DNA from: Burkholderia oklahomensis C6786
GTDB taxonomy: Bacteria > Pseudomonadota > Gammaproteobacteria > Burkholderiales > Burkholderiaceae
Direction: 5' to 3'
DNA: 64,000 bases
Assembly: GCF_000959365.1 (NCBI RefSeq)
Contig: NZ_CP009555.1
Coordinates: 2,914,001 to 2,978,000, forward strand
Part shown: one piece after another, positions 1 through 10,844 of the stretch
How positions within the stretch are numbered: position 1 is the first letter of the stretch
Layout of the letters: each line of letters begins with the position of its first letter
Translations under genes and position numbers: made by a program
The notes under the pieces: model-generated
Told to the model about the DNA's origin: nothing
Database searches by the model: none
Seen by the model: only the letters and a program-made list of their open reading frames with translations

Positions 1-1
1 G

Positions 2-610
2 CTGCCGCTCGTGCGCTTCCGCGCGCAGGCGATGCAGACGGCCGTGCCCGTGGGCGAAGGCGGCATGGCGGCGATTCTCGGCTTGGACGACGACACGGTG
101 CGCGCGGTGTGTGCCGAGGCGTCGGCGGCCGGCGTCGTCGAAGCGGTGAATTTCAATGCGCCCGCGCAGGTCGTGATCGCGGGGACGAAGGCGGGCATCG
201 AGAAAGCCTGCGAAATCGCGAAGGCGAAGGGCGCGAAGCGCGCGCTGCCGCTGCAGGTGTCGGCGCCGTTCCATTCGTCGCTGCTGAAGCCCGCGTCCGA
301 CAAGCTGCGCGAATACCTCGCGAACGTCGACGTGAAGGCGCCGCAGATTCCCGTCGTCAACAACATCGACGTCGCTGTGGCGTCCGATCCCGCGGCGATC
401 AAGGATGCACTCGTGCGCCAGGCGGCGGGCCCCGTGCGCTGGGTCGAATGCGTGAAGCACATCGCCGGGCAGGGCGTGACGCACGTGATCGAGTGCGGCC
501 CCGGCAAGGTGCTCGCCGGCCTCACGAAGCGCATCGACACCAATCTGGTCGGCGCGTCGGTGTTCGACCCGGCGTCGCTCGACGAAGCGCTCAAGCTCGT
601 CGCCGCTTGA
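2..610 (+). CDS. fabD: Malonyl-CoA:ACP transacylase, 3' part
   Basis: This is the C-terminal two thirds of FabD, which moves malonyl from CoA to acyl carrier protein to start fatty-acid elongation in the cytoplasm. The reading frame is open from the window edge, so the true start and the nucleophile GHS motif lie upstream. Visible family motifs are PLVRFRAQAMQ at the left edge, a VNFNAPAQVVIAG segment, the catalytic histidine in SAPFHSS (codon at 272–274) and the C-terminal GPGKVL. It is followed 53 bp later by fabG in the usual fab order. The family assignment is secure; only the N-terminus is missing. Confidence 0.95.
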   Translation: MPLVRFRAQAMQTAVPVGEGGMAAILGLDDDTVRAVCAEASAAGVVEAVNFNAPAQVVIAGTKAGIEKACEIAKAKGAKRALPLQVSAPFHSSLLKPASDKLREYLANVDVKAPQIPVVNNIDVAVASDPAAIKDALVRQAAGPVRWVECVKHIAGQGVTHVIECGPGKVLAGLTKRIDTNLVGASVFDPASLDEALKLVAA

Positions 611-663
611 ATTCAAGTCAAGTGCGCAAGCTTGCCGATTCACCCGAAACACGGAACCACTGC

Positions 664-1413
664 ATGGACAAGACTCTCGACAAACAAGTCGCGATCGTCA
701 CCGGCGCGTCGCGCGGGATCGGTCGCGCGATCGCGCTCGAGCTCGCGCGACGCGGCGCGATGGTGATCGGCACCGCGACGACTGAGGCCGGTGCCGAGGG
801 CATCTCCGCCGCATTCAAGGAAGCCGGGCTCGAAGGCCGCGGCGCCGTGCTGAACGTCAACGACGCGTCGGCGGTGGACACGCTCGTCGAATCGACGCTC
901 AAGGAGTTCGGCGCGCTGAACGTGCTCGTCAACAACGCCGGCATCACGCAGGATCAGCTCGCGATGCGGATGAAGGACGACGAGTGGGACGCCGTGATCG
1001 ACACGAACCTGAAGGCAGTGTTTCGTCTGTCGCGCGCGGTGCTGCGCCCGATGATGAAGGCGCGCGGCGGACGCATCGTCAACATTACGTCGGTGGTCGG
1101 CTCCGCAGGCAATCCGGGGCAGATCAACTACGCGGCGGCGAAGGCGGGCGTGGCGGGGATGACGCGTGCGCTCGCGCGCGAGATCGGCAGCCGCGGCGTC
1201 ACCGTGAACTGCGTCGCGCCGGGCTTCATCGACACCGACATGACGAAGGTGCTGCCGGAAGAGCAGCAGGCCGCGCTGAAGACGCAGATTCCGCTCGGCC
1301 GCCTCGGCAGTCCGGAGGACATCGCACACGCGGTCGCGTTCCTCGCGTCGCCGCAGGCCGGCTACATCACGGGCACGACGCTGCACGTGAACGGCGGCAT
1401 GTACATGTCGTAA
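664..1413 (+). CDS. fabG: 3-oxoacyl-ACP reductase
   Basis: This encodes the NADPH-dependent short-chain reductase for the first reduction in each fatty-acid elongation cycle. The 249-aa length is typical. The Rossmann motif TGASRGIG is at residues 13–20, NNAG at 90–93, and the catalytic Ser143, Tyr156 and Lys160 sit in the expected YxxxK arrangement. The ATG at 664 gives the usual short lead-in before the nucleotide-binding motif; longer upstream readings of this frame run antisense-like through fabD and are spurious. It lies between fabD and acpP and is probably co-transcribed with fabD. Confidence 0.97.
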   Translation: MDKTLDKQVAIVTGASRGIGRAIALELARRGAMVIGTATTEAGAEGISAAFKEAGLEGRGAVLNVNDASAVDTLVESTLKEFGALNVLVNNAGITQDQLAMRMKDDEWDAVIDTNLKAVFRLSRAVLRPMMKARGGRIVNITSVVGSAGNPGQINYAAAKAGVAGMTRALAREIGSRGVTVNCVAPGFIDTDMTKVLPEEQQAALKTQIPLGRLGSPEDIAHAVAFLASPQAGYITGTTLHVNGGMYMS

Positions 1414-1490
1414 CGGAATTCGTTTAACATCCGCGCCGTGCATGCGTAACAGCGCATCGGGCGCTTGTTTGGCCGCAAAGCCGGCGCGCA

Positions 1491-1518
1491 TTTTGGGCAG
1501 CATCAAACCTGTTAAAAT
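1491..1518 (+). promoter_or_regulatory. Candidate sigma-70 promoter for acpP
   Basis: A TTTTGG hexamer (1491–1496) and a TAAAAT -10 hexamer (1513–1518) are separated by 16 bp, about 40 bp upstream of the acpP start. An internal promoter would fit the need for much more ACP than enzyme. The -35 is weak, so this is only a candidate. Confidence 0.4.
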
Positions 1519-1557
1519 GCGCGCACTTGTAAATCTGAACTTTCCCTCGGAGGGGTA

Positions 1558-1797
1558 ATGGACAACATCGAACAACGCGTCAAGAAGATCGTCGCCGAAC
1601 AACTGGGCGTCGCCGAAGCCGAAATCAAGAACGAAGCGTCGTTCGTGAACGACCTCGGTGCAGATTCGCTCGACACGGTCGAGCTGGTGATGGCGCTGGA
1701 AGACGAGTTCGGCATGGAAATCCCGGATGAAGAAGCCGAGAAGATCACGACCGTTCAGCAAGCAATCGACTACGCTCGCGCGAACGTCAAGGCGTAA
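1558..1797 (+). CDS. acpP: Acyl carrier protein
   Basis: This is the small acidic carrier that holds growing acyl chains as thioesters on a phosphopantetheine arm. It is 79 aa with the GADSLD motif; Ser37 is the attachment site. A strong ribosome binding site (cggagggg) ends a few bases before the ATG. It sits between fabG and fabF as in most proteobacteria. The holo-ACP synthase that modifies it (acpS) is encoded at 14978–15409 in this window. Confidence 0.98.
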
Positions 1798-1876
1798 CAC
1801 GCGCGTCGTCTGCAAGTTTTTGCACACGCTGCGCTGGATGCGCGATCGCGTCGGCGTCGTTGCCGGCCGAGCTAAC

Positions 1877-1929
1877 AGCCACAGGGCTCGCAGGGGTGGT
1901 TCCTGTGGCCGCTGTGGCTTTTGTTTTTG
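1877..1929 (+). terminator. Hairpin with T-run between acpP and fabF
   Basis: AGCCACAG (1877–1884) pairs with CTGTGGCT (1912–1919), and a smaller CAGG/CCTG stem lies inside. The outer stem is followed by tttgtttttg. It lies after the acpP stop and just before the fabF ribosome binding site, so it could stop part of the transcription from acpP and lower fabF expression. Confidence 0.6.
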
Positions 1930-1953
1930 TCATTCAATGGAAAAGAGGTTACC

Positions 1954-3192
1954 GTGAGCCGCCGTCGTGTTGTTGTTACAGGCCTTGGGCTGATTTCGCC
2001 TGTTGGCAATAATGTTGCCGACGGCTGGGCCAATCTCGTGGCCGGCAAGTCCGGCATCGTCAATATCACGAAGTTCGACGCGACGAACTTCTCGACCCGC
2101 TTCGCAGGCGAGGTGAAGGGCTTCAACGTCGAGGACTACATCCCGGCGAAGGAAGCGCGCCATATGGATACGTTCATCCATTACGGGATCGCGGCCGGCA
2201 TGCAGGCGATGCGGGACAGCGGCTTCGAGGTCACCGACGAGAACGCGGAGCGCGTCGGCGTCGTCGTCGGCTCGGGCATCGGCGGGTTGCCGATGATCGA
2301 AGTCACGCAGACCGAGCTGCTTAACCGCGGCCCGCGCCGGATCTCGCCGTTCTTTGTGCCGGCGTCGATCATCAACATGATCTCGGGTCACCTGTCGATC
2401 AAGTTCGGCTTCAAGGGGCCGAATCTCGCGATCGTCACCGCGTGCACGACCGGTCTGCACTGCATCGGCGAGGCGGCGCGCCTCATCGAGTACGGCGACG
2501 CCGACGTGATGATCGCAGGCGGCGCGGAATCGACCGTGTCGCCGCTCGGTGTCGGCGGCTTCGCCGCGGCGCGCGCGCTGTCCCAGCGCAATGACGATCC
2601 GGCGACGGCGAGCCGTCCGTGGGACAAGGACCGCGACGGCTTCGTGCTCGGCGAAGGCGCGGGCGTGATGGTGCTCGAGGAGTACGAGCACGCGAAGGCG
2701 CGCGGCGCGAAGATCTACGCCGAAGTCGCGGGCTACGGCATGAGCGGCGACGCCTATCACATGACGGCCCCGCTCGAGGACGGCGACGGCGCACGCCGCT
2801 GCATGCTGGCCGCGCTGCGCAACGCCGGCATCAACGCCGATCAGGTGAATTACCTGAACGCGCACGGCACGTCGACGCCGCTCGGCGATCTGGCCGAGAC
2901 CGTCGCGATCAAGCGCGCGTTCGGCGATCACGCGAAGGACATCGTCGTCAACTCGACGAAGTCGATGACGGGCCACCTGCTCGGCGGTGCGGGCGGGCTG
3001 GAGTCGGTGTTCACGGTCCTTGCGGTCCATAATCAGGTGTCGCCGCCGACGATCAACATCTTCAGCCAGGACCCCGAGTGCGATCTCGACTATTGCGCAA
3101 ACGAAGCGCGCGAAACGAAGATCGACGTCGCGTTGAAGAACTCCTTCGGCTTCGGCGGGACTAACGGCACGCTCGTCTTCAAGCGCGTCTGA
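1954..3192 (+). CDS. fabF: 3-oxoacyl-ACP synthase II
   Basis: This condensing enzyme joins malonyl-ACP to acyl-ACP in fatty-acid elongation. I chose the GTG at 1954 because aaaagagg lies just upstream and the protein then begins with the standard [12 protein letters not shown]; it is 412 aa, normal for FabF. The catalytic cysteine is Cys164 in TACTTG. The two active-site histidines are in NAHGTSTP and [10 protein letters not shown]. It closes the fab cluster. A hairpin between acpP and fabF (1877–1929) may reduce its expression relative to acpP. Confidence 0.97.
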   Translation: MSRRRVVVTGLGLISPVGNNVADGWANLVAGKSGIVNITKFDATNFSTRFAGEVKGFNVEDYIPAKEARHMDTFIHYGIAAGMQAMRDSGFEVTDENAERVGVVVGSGIGGLPMIEVTQTELLNRGPRRISPFFVPASIINMISGHLSIKFGFKGPNLAIVTACTTGLHCIGEAARLIEYGDADVMIAGGAESTVSPLGVGGFAAARALSQRNDDPATASRPWDKDRDGFVLGEGAGVMVLEEYEHAKARGAKIYAEVAGYGMSGDAYHMTAPLEDGDGARRCMLAALRNAGINADQVNYLNAHGTSTPLGDLAETVAIKRAFGDHAKDIVVNSTKSMTGHLLGGAGGLESVFTVLAVHNQVSPPTINIFSQDPECDLDYCANEARETKIDVALKNSFGFGGTNGTLVFKRV

Positions 3193-3203
3193 CGCGGGGT
3201 CGC

Positions 3204-3677
3204 TTGACGGAGCCGTTCCACGCCGCATCGGCAGGCGCGCAGCACGTCGTGCTGCGCGCGTCGGCGTGGCTGCGCGTCGCGTGCGCGCTGTTCGTGCCGG
3301 CCGTCGGCGCGGCGGTTCACGCCGGTGCGGAGCCGCTCGTCGGCACCGGCGGGGCGGCGACGCTTGCCATGCTGATTGCTGCGCTTGTTGCGCTGCGCGC
3401 GCGGGCCGCTTGCGGACGGCGCCAGCCGGCGGCGCTGCGGATCGACGCCGGCGCGGGCGTGCTCGCGGCGTTCGATCGCGACGGGCGGCTGCTCGCGCGC
3501 GGCCAGATCGCCGGCTGCACGCAATGGAGCGATCTGCTCGTCGTGCTGACGGTGCGAGACCGCAGCCGGCGCGCGACGCCGCTCGTGATCCTGGCGGACG
3601 CGGTCGACGCGCCCGTGTTCCGCGCGCTCTGCGTGCTGGGCCGGCGCGCCGCGCGCGGGACGCTCGCGGCGGCATGA
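3204..3677 (+). CDS. Small membrane protein, YgfX-like
   Basis: This encodes 157 aa from a TTG start 11 bp after fabF. Two hydrophobic segments near residues 18–36 and 40–58 are followed by a soluble tail that ends with a pattern resembling the YgfX/CptA family (LVILADAVDAPVFRALCVLGRR). Proteins of that family in enterobacteria are inner-membrane partners of SdhE-type antitoxins, but no such partner is visible here. Its place just before rpoE matches several beta-proteobacterial genomes. The family call is tentative. The start codon is not supported by a good ribosome binding site. Confidence 0.6.
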   Translation: MTEPFHAASAGAQHVVLRASAWLRVACALFVPAVGAAVHAGAEPLVGTGGAATLAMLIAALVALRARAACGRRQPAALRIDAGAGVLAAFDRDGRLLARGQIAGCTQWSDLLVVLTVRDRSRRATPLVILADAVDAPVFRALCVLGRRAARGTLAAA

Positions 3678-3715
3678 CCGTTTCCGATCGCAAACGCTCA
3701 TGAGCGGCTCGAGCG

Positions 3716-3728
3716 GGAACGTTACAAT
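3716..3728 (+). promoter_or_regulatory. Candidate promoter elements before rpoE
   Basis: GGAACGTT (3716–3723) resembles the -35 element of sigma-E promoters, and it overlaps TACAAT (3723–3728), which resembles a sigma-70 -10. Sigma-E genes are commonly autoregulated. Neither element has a clear partner at the right distance, so confidence is low. Confidence 0.3.
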
Positions 3729-3767
3729 AACGCTCCGCGTTGCATCCCTCGTTTACGGATTTGTCAG

Positions 3768-4367
3768 GTGAGTGAAAAAGAAATCGATCAGGTACTGGTC
3801 GAACGCGTACAGAATGGCGACAAGGCGGCGTTCGAACTCCTGGTCACCAAATACCACCGCAAGATCATCAGGTTGATCTCGCGTCTCGTGCGAGATCCCG
3901 CGGAGGTCGAGGACGTGGCCCAGGATGCGTTCATCAAGGCGTATCGCGCGTTGCCGCAGTTTCGCGGCGAGTCGGCGTTCTACACGTGGTTGTACCGGAT
4001 TGCCGTCAATACGGCGAAGAACTACCTTGCGACCCAAGGTCGCCGGGCGCCCACGTCCACCGACGCGGATGCCGAAGAGGCTGAAACTTTCTCCGATGCC
4101 GACCAACTAAGGGATATCAACACGCCGGAATCGATGTTGATGAGCAAGCAGATCGCCCAAACGGTCAACGCCGCGATGGCGTTGCTGCCGGAGGAACTGC
4201 GAACGGCCATCACGCTGCGCGAGATCGAAGGTTTGAGCTACGAAGAGATCGCGGAGATGATGGGATGCCCGATCGGCACCGTCCGCTCGCGGATCTTTCG
4301 CGCCCGCGAGGCGATCGCGGCAAAATTGCGGCCGCTGCTCGATACGCCGGAAGGCAAGCGCTGGTAA
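3768..4367 (+). CDS. rpoE: RNA polymerase sigma-E factor
   Basis: This is an extracytoplasmic-function sigma factor of 199 aa that directs RNA polymerase to envelope-stress genes. The sigma-2 region contains DPAEVEDVAQDAFIKAYRAL, and sigma-4 contains LREIEGLSYEEIAEMMGCPIGTVRSRIFRARE. The start is GTG at 3768. The three genes that follow encode its anti-sigma factor (rseA), the stress-sensing cofactor (rseB) and a periplasmic protease (mucD), the AlgU/MucABD-like layout. Control is therefore expected to be by RseA sequestration at the inner membrane and proteolytic release. Confidence 0.97.
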   Translation: MSEKEIDQVLVERVQNGDKAAFELLVTKYHRKIIRLISRLVRDPAEVEDVAQDAFIKAYRALPQFRGESAFYTWLYRIAVNTAKNYLATQGRRAPTSTDADAEEAETFSDADQLRDINTPESMLMSKQIAQTVNAAMALLPEELRTAITLREIEGLSYEEIAEMMGCPIGTVRSRIFRAREAIAAKLRPLLDTPEGKRW

Positions 4368-4450
4368 GCGCTCGCGGCGGGTCGGGGCGGCTTGGGGTCT
4401 AGTTACGGAGTCGTGTGTCACGACGGGGTGTGTGCAAGATGGGGAGCATC

Positions 4451-5065
4451 ATGGGGTCGGTCTCTATGCAGTCGCAGGCGTGCTCGCAACGCGAGCGCGT
4501 GTCCGCTCTGGTCGACGGCGAAGCGCCTGAAGGCCTTTCGCTGAAACAGATTCTCGCGGGGCTGGGCGATGCCGAGCGCGCGGCCTGGGCGCATTATCAC
4601 GTGATCGGCGACGCGCTGCGGTCCGACGAGCTCACGCTCGAGCCCGCCGAGAGCGGCGCGTTCATGGCTCGCCTCTCGGCGAGCCTCGCGGCCGAGCCGC
4701 ATCTGCTCGCGCCCGCCGCCGCGCCCGTCGCGCGTCGGCTGTTGGCGCTGCGCCGCCGGGTCGTGCCCGCGTTCGCGGTTGCGGCCGCCGCGGCGACGCT
4801 GACTTGGATCGTCGTCCCGCAGATGCAGGGCGTCGGCGCGCCGGGCGCCGTCCAGGTCGCGTCGGTGAGCCCCGCGCAGCAAGGCGCGCTGCAACGCGTG
4901 GCGGCTGCCCAGCCGAGCGCGCAGCCCGCGCTGCAGGACGCAAACATCATTCGCGACGCGAGTCTCGATCAATATCTTGAAGCGCATCAACAGTTCGCGC
5001 AGCAGCCCGTCGTGACGGGTTCGATGCCGGTCATTCGCACAGCCGTCACCACGCAAGGCCAATAA
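4451..5065 (+). CDS. rseA: Sigma-E anti-sigma factor RseA/MucA
   Basis: This is a single-pass inner-membrane protein that binds sigma-E on its cytoplasmic side. The N-terminal domain (RERVSALVDGEAPEG onward) matches the RseA_N fold; a hydrophobic segment around residues 105–125 (FAVAAAAATLTWIVV) is the membrane span, and the Gln/Ala-rich tail is periplasmic. The start is uncertain: ATG 4451 has ggggag four bases upstream, while ATG 4439 and GTG 4415 are also in frame. It ends 5 bp before rseB, indicating one operon. Confidence 0.9.
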   Translation: MGSVSMQSQACSQRERVSALVDGEAPEGLSLKQILAGLGDAERAAWAHYHVIGDALRSDELTLEPAESGAFMARLSASLAAEPHLLAPAAAPVARRLLALRRRVVPAFAVAAAAATLTWIVVPQMQGVGAPGAVQVASVSPAQQGALQRVAAAQPSAQPALQDANIIRDASLDQYLEAHQQFAQQPVVTGSMPVIRTAVTTQGQ

Positions 5066-5070
5066 ACTCG

Positions 5071-6126
5071 ATGCGGACGTTGCAGTTGAATCAAGCCATC
5101 CTCGGTTGGAGACGGCTGCCGGCGCTTTTGCTGTGCGCGGCAGCGCTGTTGTCCGTCCAGTCCGCCGCCTTCGCGCAACAGCCCGACGATCCCGTGGCCA
5201 CCCGGCGCTCAGCCGCCGAGTGGCTCGATCGCATCCAGCAGGCCGCGCAGCAGCAGAACTACGAAGGGACGTTCGTCTATCAGCGCGGCGCGTACGTGCA
5301 GTCGTCGCGAATCGTCCATTTCGCGTCGAAGGGCGACGGCGAATACGAGCGGGTCGAAAGCCTCGACGGCAAGCCGCGCAAGCTGCTGCGCCACAACGAC
5401 GATCTCTACACGTTCGTGCCCGAGCGGCGGCTTTGCGTCGTCGAGCGCCGCCAGAACAAGGATTCGTTCCCCGCGCTGCTCGGCGCGAGCGGCGAGCAGG
5501 TGCTGTCCGTCTACGAGCCGAAGTCGCTTGGCCGCGACCGCGTCGCGGGCCTCGACGCGCAGGTCGTCGAACTCGTGCCGAAGGATGCGTACCGCTTCGC
5601 GTACAAGCTGTGGACCGACGCGAAGACGGGGCTTCTGCTGCGTTCGCAGACGCTCGACGCCGACGATCACGTGCTCGAGCAGATCGCGTTCTCGCAATTG
5701 CAGCTTGGCGCCGCGGCGCCGAGCCAGAAGACCGCGATCGCGGCCGGCATGCGCAATCTCGGCGGCTGGACCGTCGTTCGGCCGCCCGTCGCGCCGATCG
5801 ACATCGAGGCGCAGGGCTGGCAGATCGCGCCGACCGTCGCGGGCTTCCGCAAGATCCGCGAGGTGCGCCGTCCGATGGCCGCGCGCGACGCGAGCGATCC
5901 GCCGATTCCCGTCGATCAGGCCGTCTTCACCGACGGCCTCGCGACGATTTCGGTCTTCATCGAGCCCGCCGAAAAGAACAGCCGCAAGGAAGGGGCGGGC
6001 AGCACGGGCGCGACGCACGTGCTCGTCAAGCGCCGCGGCGATTTCTGGATCACCGTTCTCGGCGAAGCGCCGCCCGCGACGTTGCAGCAGTTCGCGTCTG
6101 CCATAGAATACAAGGCTTCCAAGTAA
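5071..6126 (+). CDS. rseB: Periplasmic sigma-E regulator RseB/MucB
   Basis: This encodes a 351-aa secreted protein of the MucB/RseB family. A signal peptide is visible (LLLCAAALLSVQSAAFAQQ, cleavage after about residue 35). The two-domain body starts with AAEWLDRIQQAAQQQNYEGTFVY, the LolA-like lipid-binding part, and ends with a smaller domain. RseB binds the periplasmic end of RseA and shields it from proteolysis until mislocalised lipopolysaccharide or lipoprotein displaces it. Its position between rseA and mucD supports that role. Confidence 0.95.
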   Translation: MRTLQLNQAILGWRRLPALLLCAAALLSVQSAAFAQQPDDPVATRRSAAEWLDRIQQAAQQQNYEGTFVYQRGAYVQSSRIVHFASKGDGEYERVESLDGKPRKLLRHNDDLYTFVPERRLCVVERRQNKDSFPALLGASGEQVLSVYEPKSLGRDRVAGLDAQVVELVPKDAYRFAYKLWTDAKTGLLLRSQTLDADDHVLEQIAFSQLQLGAAAPSQKTAIAAGMRNLGGWTVVRPPVAPIDIEAQGWQIAPTVAGFRKIREVRRPMAARDASDPPIPVDQAVFTDGLATISVFIEPAEKNSRKEGAGSTGATHVLVKRRGDFWITVLGEAPPATLQQFASAIEYKASK

Positions 6127-6142
6127 CCCTTCGGCTTCCGAC

Positions 6143-7651
6143 ATGATGAAACTCTCGCTGCGCACCTGGCTCGTCGCCGCAGCGGTGGCGGCCTCTGCGC
6201 CGCTTGCCGCGCAATCGGCGACGGCGGTTCCGAATGCTACGACCGCGCCCGCCGCAACGGGCGCCGCGCCCGCGCCGCGCGTGGGCCTGCCCGATTTCGC
6301 GGACCTCGTCGAGAAAGTCGGCCCGGCGGTCGTCAATATCCGGACCACGGCGAACGTGCCGGCCGATACGCGCGGCGCGCTGCCGCCCGGTCTGGACAAC
6401 GGCGACATGTCGGAGTTCTTCCGCCGCTTCTTCGGCATCCCGCTGCCGCAGCCGCCCGGCGGGCAGAAGAACGCGCCGAGCACGCCCGATGCGCCCGATA
6501 CCGAGCAGAACCGCGGCGTCGGCTCCGGCTTCATCCTGTCGCCCGACGGCTACGTGATGACGAACGCGCACGTCGTCGACGACGCGGACACGATCTACGT
6601 GACGCTCACCGACAAGCGCGAGTTCAAGGCGAAGCTGATCGGCGTCGACGAGCGCACGGACGTCGCGATCGTGAAGATCAGTGCGTCGAACCTGCCGACC
6701 GTCGCGATCGGCGATTCGAACAAGGTGCGGGTCGGCGAATGGGTCGTCGCGATCGGCTCGCCGTTCGGCCTCGACAACACGGTGACGGCCGGCATCGTCA
6801 GCGCGAAGGGCCGCAACACCGGCGACTACCTGCCGTTCATCCAGACCGACGTCGCCGTCAACCCCGGCAACTCGGGCGGCCCGCTCATCAACATGCAGGG
6901 CGAGGTGATCGGCATCAACTCGCAGATCTACAGCCGCACGGGCGGCTTCATGGGCATCTCGTTCGCGATTCCGATCGACGAGGCGATGCGCGTCGCCGAT
7001 CAGCTGAAGGCGTCGGGCAAGGTGACGCGCGGCCGGATCGCGGTCGCGATCGGCGAGGTGACGAAGGAGGTCGCCGACTCGATCGGCCTGCCGAAGGCGG
7101 AAGGCGCGCTCGTGAGCAGCGTCGAGCCGGGCGGTCCCGCGGATCGCGCGGGCCTGCAGCCGGGCGACATCATCCTGAAGTTCAACGGCCGTCCGGTCGA
7201 AACGGCGTCGGATCTGCCGCGCATGGTCGGCGACACGAAGCCGGGCGCGAAGGCGACGGTGACGGTATGGCGCAAGGGGCAGTCGCGCGATCTGCCGATC
7301 ACGATCGCCGAATTCCCGGTCGACAAGGCCGCGAAGACCGACAGCCGCCAGACGCCGCAGCAGAAGCCGCGCAGCAGCGCGCTTGGCCTGACGGTCAGTG
7401 ACCTGTCGCCCGACCAGTTGAAGACGCTCAAGCTGCGCAACGGCGTGCAGATCGACGCGGTCGACGGCCCGGCCGCGCGCGCGGGCCTGCAGCGCGGCGA
7501 CATCGTGCTGCGCGTCGGCGACGTCGACATCGCGAGCGCGAAGCAGTTCGTCGACGTGACGTCGAAGCTCGATCCGCAGCGCGCGGTCGCGGTGCTCGTG
7601 CGGCGCGGCGACAACACGCAGTTCATCCCGATCCGGCCGCGCCAGAAGTGA
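6143..7651 (+). CDS. mucD: Periplasmic DegP/MucD serine protease
   Basis: This is a 502-aa trypsin-like periplasmic protease with two PDZ domains, used to clear misfolded envelope proteins. An N-terminal signal peptide (to about residue 27) is followed by the protease domain with His143 (TNAHVV), Asp173 (TDVAIV) and Ser244 (GNSGGP). The first PDZ starts around residue 300 and the second around 410 (SSALGLTVSDLSPDQL). It is the last of the sigma-E operon genes and likely a member of the regulon. The next gene overlaps its stop codon. Confidence 0.95.
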   Translation: MMKLSLRTWLVAAAVAASAPLAAQSATAVPNATTAPAATGAAPAPRVGLPDFADLVEKVGPAVVNIRTTANVPADTRGALPPGLDNGDMSEFFRRFFGIPLPQPPGGQKNAPSTPDAPDTEQNRGVGSGFILSPDGYVMTNAHVVDDADTIYVTLTDKREFKAKLIGVDERTDVAIVKISASNLPTVAIGDSNKVRVGEWVVAIGSPFGLDNTVTAGIVSAKGRNTGDYLPFIQTDVAVNPGNSGGPLINMQGEVIGINSQIYSRTGGFMGISFAIPIDEAMRVADQLKASGKVTRGRIAVAIGEVTKEVADSIGLPKAEGALVSSVEPGGPADRAGLQPGDIILKFNGRPVETASDLPRMVGDTKPGAKATVTVWRKGQSRDLPITIAEFPVDKAAKTDSRQTPQQKPRSSALGLTVSDLSPDQLKTLKLRNGVQIDAVDGPAARAGLQRGDIVLRVGDVDIASAKQFVDVTSKLDPQRAVAVLVRRGDNTQFIPIRPRQK

Positions 7652-7902
7652 GTTCCGCCGCGCGCTTCACGCTGTACGGCCGCGGCTGGTGCCATTTGTG
7701 CGACGACATGCGCGACGCGCTCGCGCCCGTCGCGGCCGAATTCTCGGCGGGCGTCGACTACGTCGACATCGACGCGGATCCGGCGCTCGTCGCGCGCTAC
7801 GACGAGGACGTGCCGGTGCTGCTGCTCGACGGCATCGAGGTGTGCCGGCATCGCTTCGACGATGCGCGGGTAAGGGAGGCGCTCGCGCGGCGCGCGCCGT
7901 GA
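7648..7902 (+). CDS. Glutaredoxin-family thiol protein
   Basis: This 84-aa protein belongs to the small glutaredoxin-like (DUF836) family. It opens with FTLYGRGWCHLCDDM, giving a CxxC redox centre (Cys-His-Leu-Cys) near residues 15–18. It has a thioredoxin-type DVPVLLLDGIEV segment containing the cis-proline. The GTG start overlaps the mucD TGA (gtga), so translation is probably coupled to the protease gene. No signal peptide is visible, so it is expected in the cytoplasm. The substrate is unknown. Confidence 0.8.
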   Translation: MSSAARFTLYGRGWCHLCDDMRDALAPVAAEFSAGVDYVDIDADPALVARYDEDVPVLLLDGIEVCRHRFDDARVREALARRAP

Positions 7903-8035
7903 CGCGCCGTTCGGGGCGGGCGCTGCCGAACGACGAATCGCGCGCCGCTTCGCGCCGGTGCGAGCCCGTGGCTTCCCGCGGCCGTTGAGCAGCCGAGCTG
8001 CGCCGGGTGGGCCACGGCGCCCGGGCGTCCAAAAT

Positions 8036-8056
8036 GCCGCCCCTGGCGGGGCTTTT
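8036..8056 (+). terminator. Weak hairpin-T terminator after the sigma-E operon
   Basis: GCCCC (8039–8043) and GGGGC (8048–8052) form a short GC stem followed by tttt. It lies 137 bp after the glutaredoxin gene and just before a TAAAAT hexamer (8061–8066) that may be the lepA -10. It would separate the two transcription units. Confidence 0.5.
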
Positions 8057-8141
8057 CGGCTAAAATAGGCCGTTTTTTCACCGACTTACAAGGCGTGCTC
8101 CGCAGTCGTCGAGCGCGCCTTTTTCGCTTGATCGGCACTGA

Positions 8142-9935
<1,794 letters not shown>

Positions 9936-9950
9936 CAGGACTGATCCTTT

Positions 9951-10844
9951 ATGAATTTTGCGCTGATTCTTTTTGTGCTTGTCGTTCTGACGGGCATTGC
10001 GTGGGTGTTGGACAAACTGGTTTTCCTGCCGCAGCGGAAGAAGGCGGCAGACGCGGCGGTCGCCGAGTTCGAGCGCCAGCAGGAGCGGATCGGCGAGCGC
10101 TTCGCCGACGAGAACGCGCCGCAGACGCGCGCGCGTCTGCGTGAAGAGAAGCTGCGCCAGCCGTGGTGGCTCGAGTACACGGCGAGCTTCTTCCCGGTGA
10201 TTCTCGTCGTGTTCGTCGTACGCTCGTTCATCGTCGAGCCGTTCAAGATTCCGTCGGGCTCGATGGTGCCGACGCTGCTCGTCGGCGATTTCATCCTCGT
10301 CAACAAGTTCGACTACGGCCTGCGCCTGCCGATCACGAATCAGAAGATCACCGAAGGCCGTCCGCTCCAGCGCGGCGACGTCGTCGTGTTCCGCTATCCG
10401 AAGGACGAATCGGTCGACTACATCAAGCGCGTGGTCGGCCTGCCGGGCGACACGGTCGCGTATCAGGACAAGAAGCTGACGATCAACGGCCAGCCGGTGC
10501 CCGAGACGCCGCTGCCCGACTACTTCGACGAAGAGCGGATGAACTATGCGAAGCAGTTCGAGGAAACGCTCGGCGCGCGCAGGAACGCGATCCTGAACAA
10601 TCCGGCGGTGCCGCCGTTCGTGATGGGCGCGGACGATTATCCGTATCGCGACAACTGCCAGTACGACAGCCGCGGCGTCGTCTGCAAGGTGCCGCCCGGT
10701 CACTACTTCATGATGGGCGACAACCGCGACAACAGCGCCGACAGCCGCTATTGGGGCTTCGTGCCGGACAAGAACATCGTCGGCCGCGCGTTCTTCATCT
10801 GGATGAACTTCAGCGAACTGAAACGCATCGGCTCGTTCAACTAG
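9951..10844 (+). CDS. lepB: Signal peptidase I
   Basis: This inner-membrane serine protease removes signal peptides from exported proteins. It is 297 aa with an N-terminal membrane segment (FALILFVLVVLTGIAWVL) and a second span near residues 80–95. Catalytic Ser104 lies in PSGSM, and the general base Lys159 in DYIKRVVGLPGD. The GDNRDNSADSR box E motif is near the C-terminus. It lies 15 bp downstream of lepA and 153 bp before rnc. Confidence 0.97.
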   Translation: MNFALILFVLVVLTGIAWVLDKLVFLPQRKKAADAAVAEFERQQERIGERFADENAPQTRARLREEKLRQPWWLEYTASFFPVILVVFVVRSFIVEPFKIPSGSMVPTLLVGDFILVNKFDYGLRLPITNQKITEGRPLQRGDVVVFRYPKDESVDYIKRVVGLPGDTVAYQDKKLTINGQPVPETPLPDYFDEERMNYAKQFEETLGARRNAILNNPAVPPFVMGADDYPYRDNCQYDSRGVVCKVPPGHYFMMGDNRDNSADSRYWGFVPDKNIVGRAFFIWMNFSELKRIGSFN

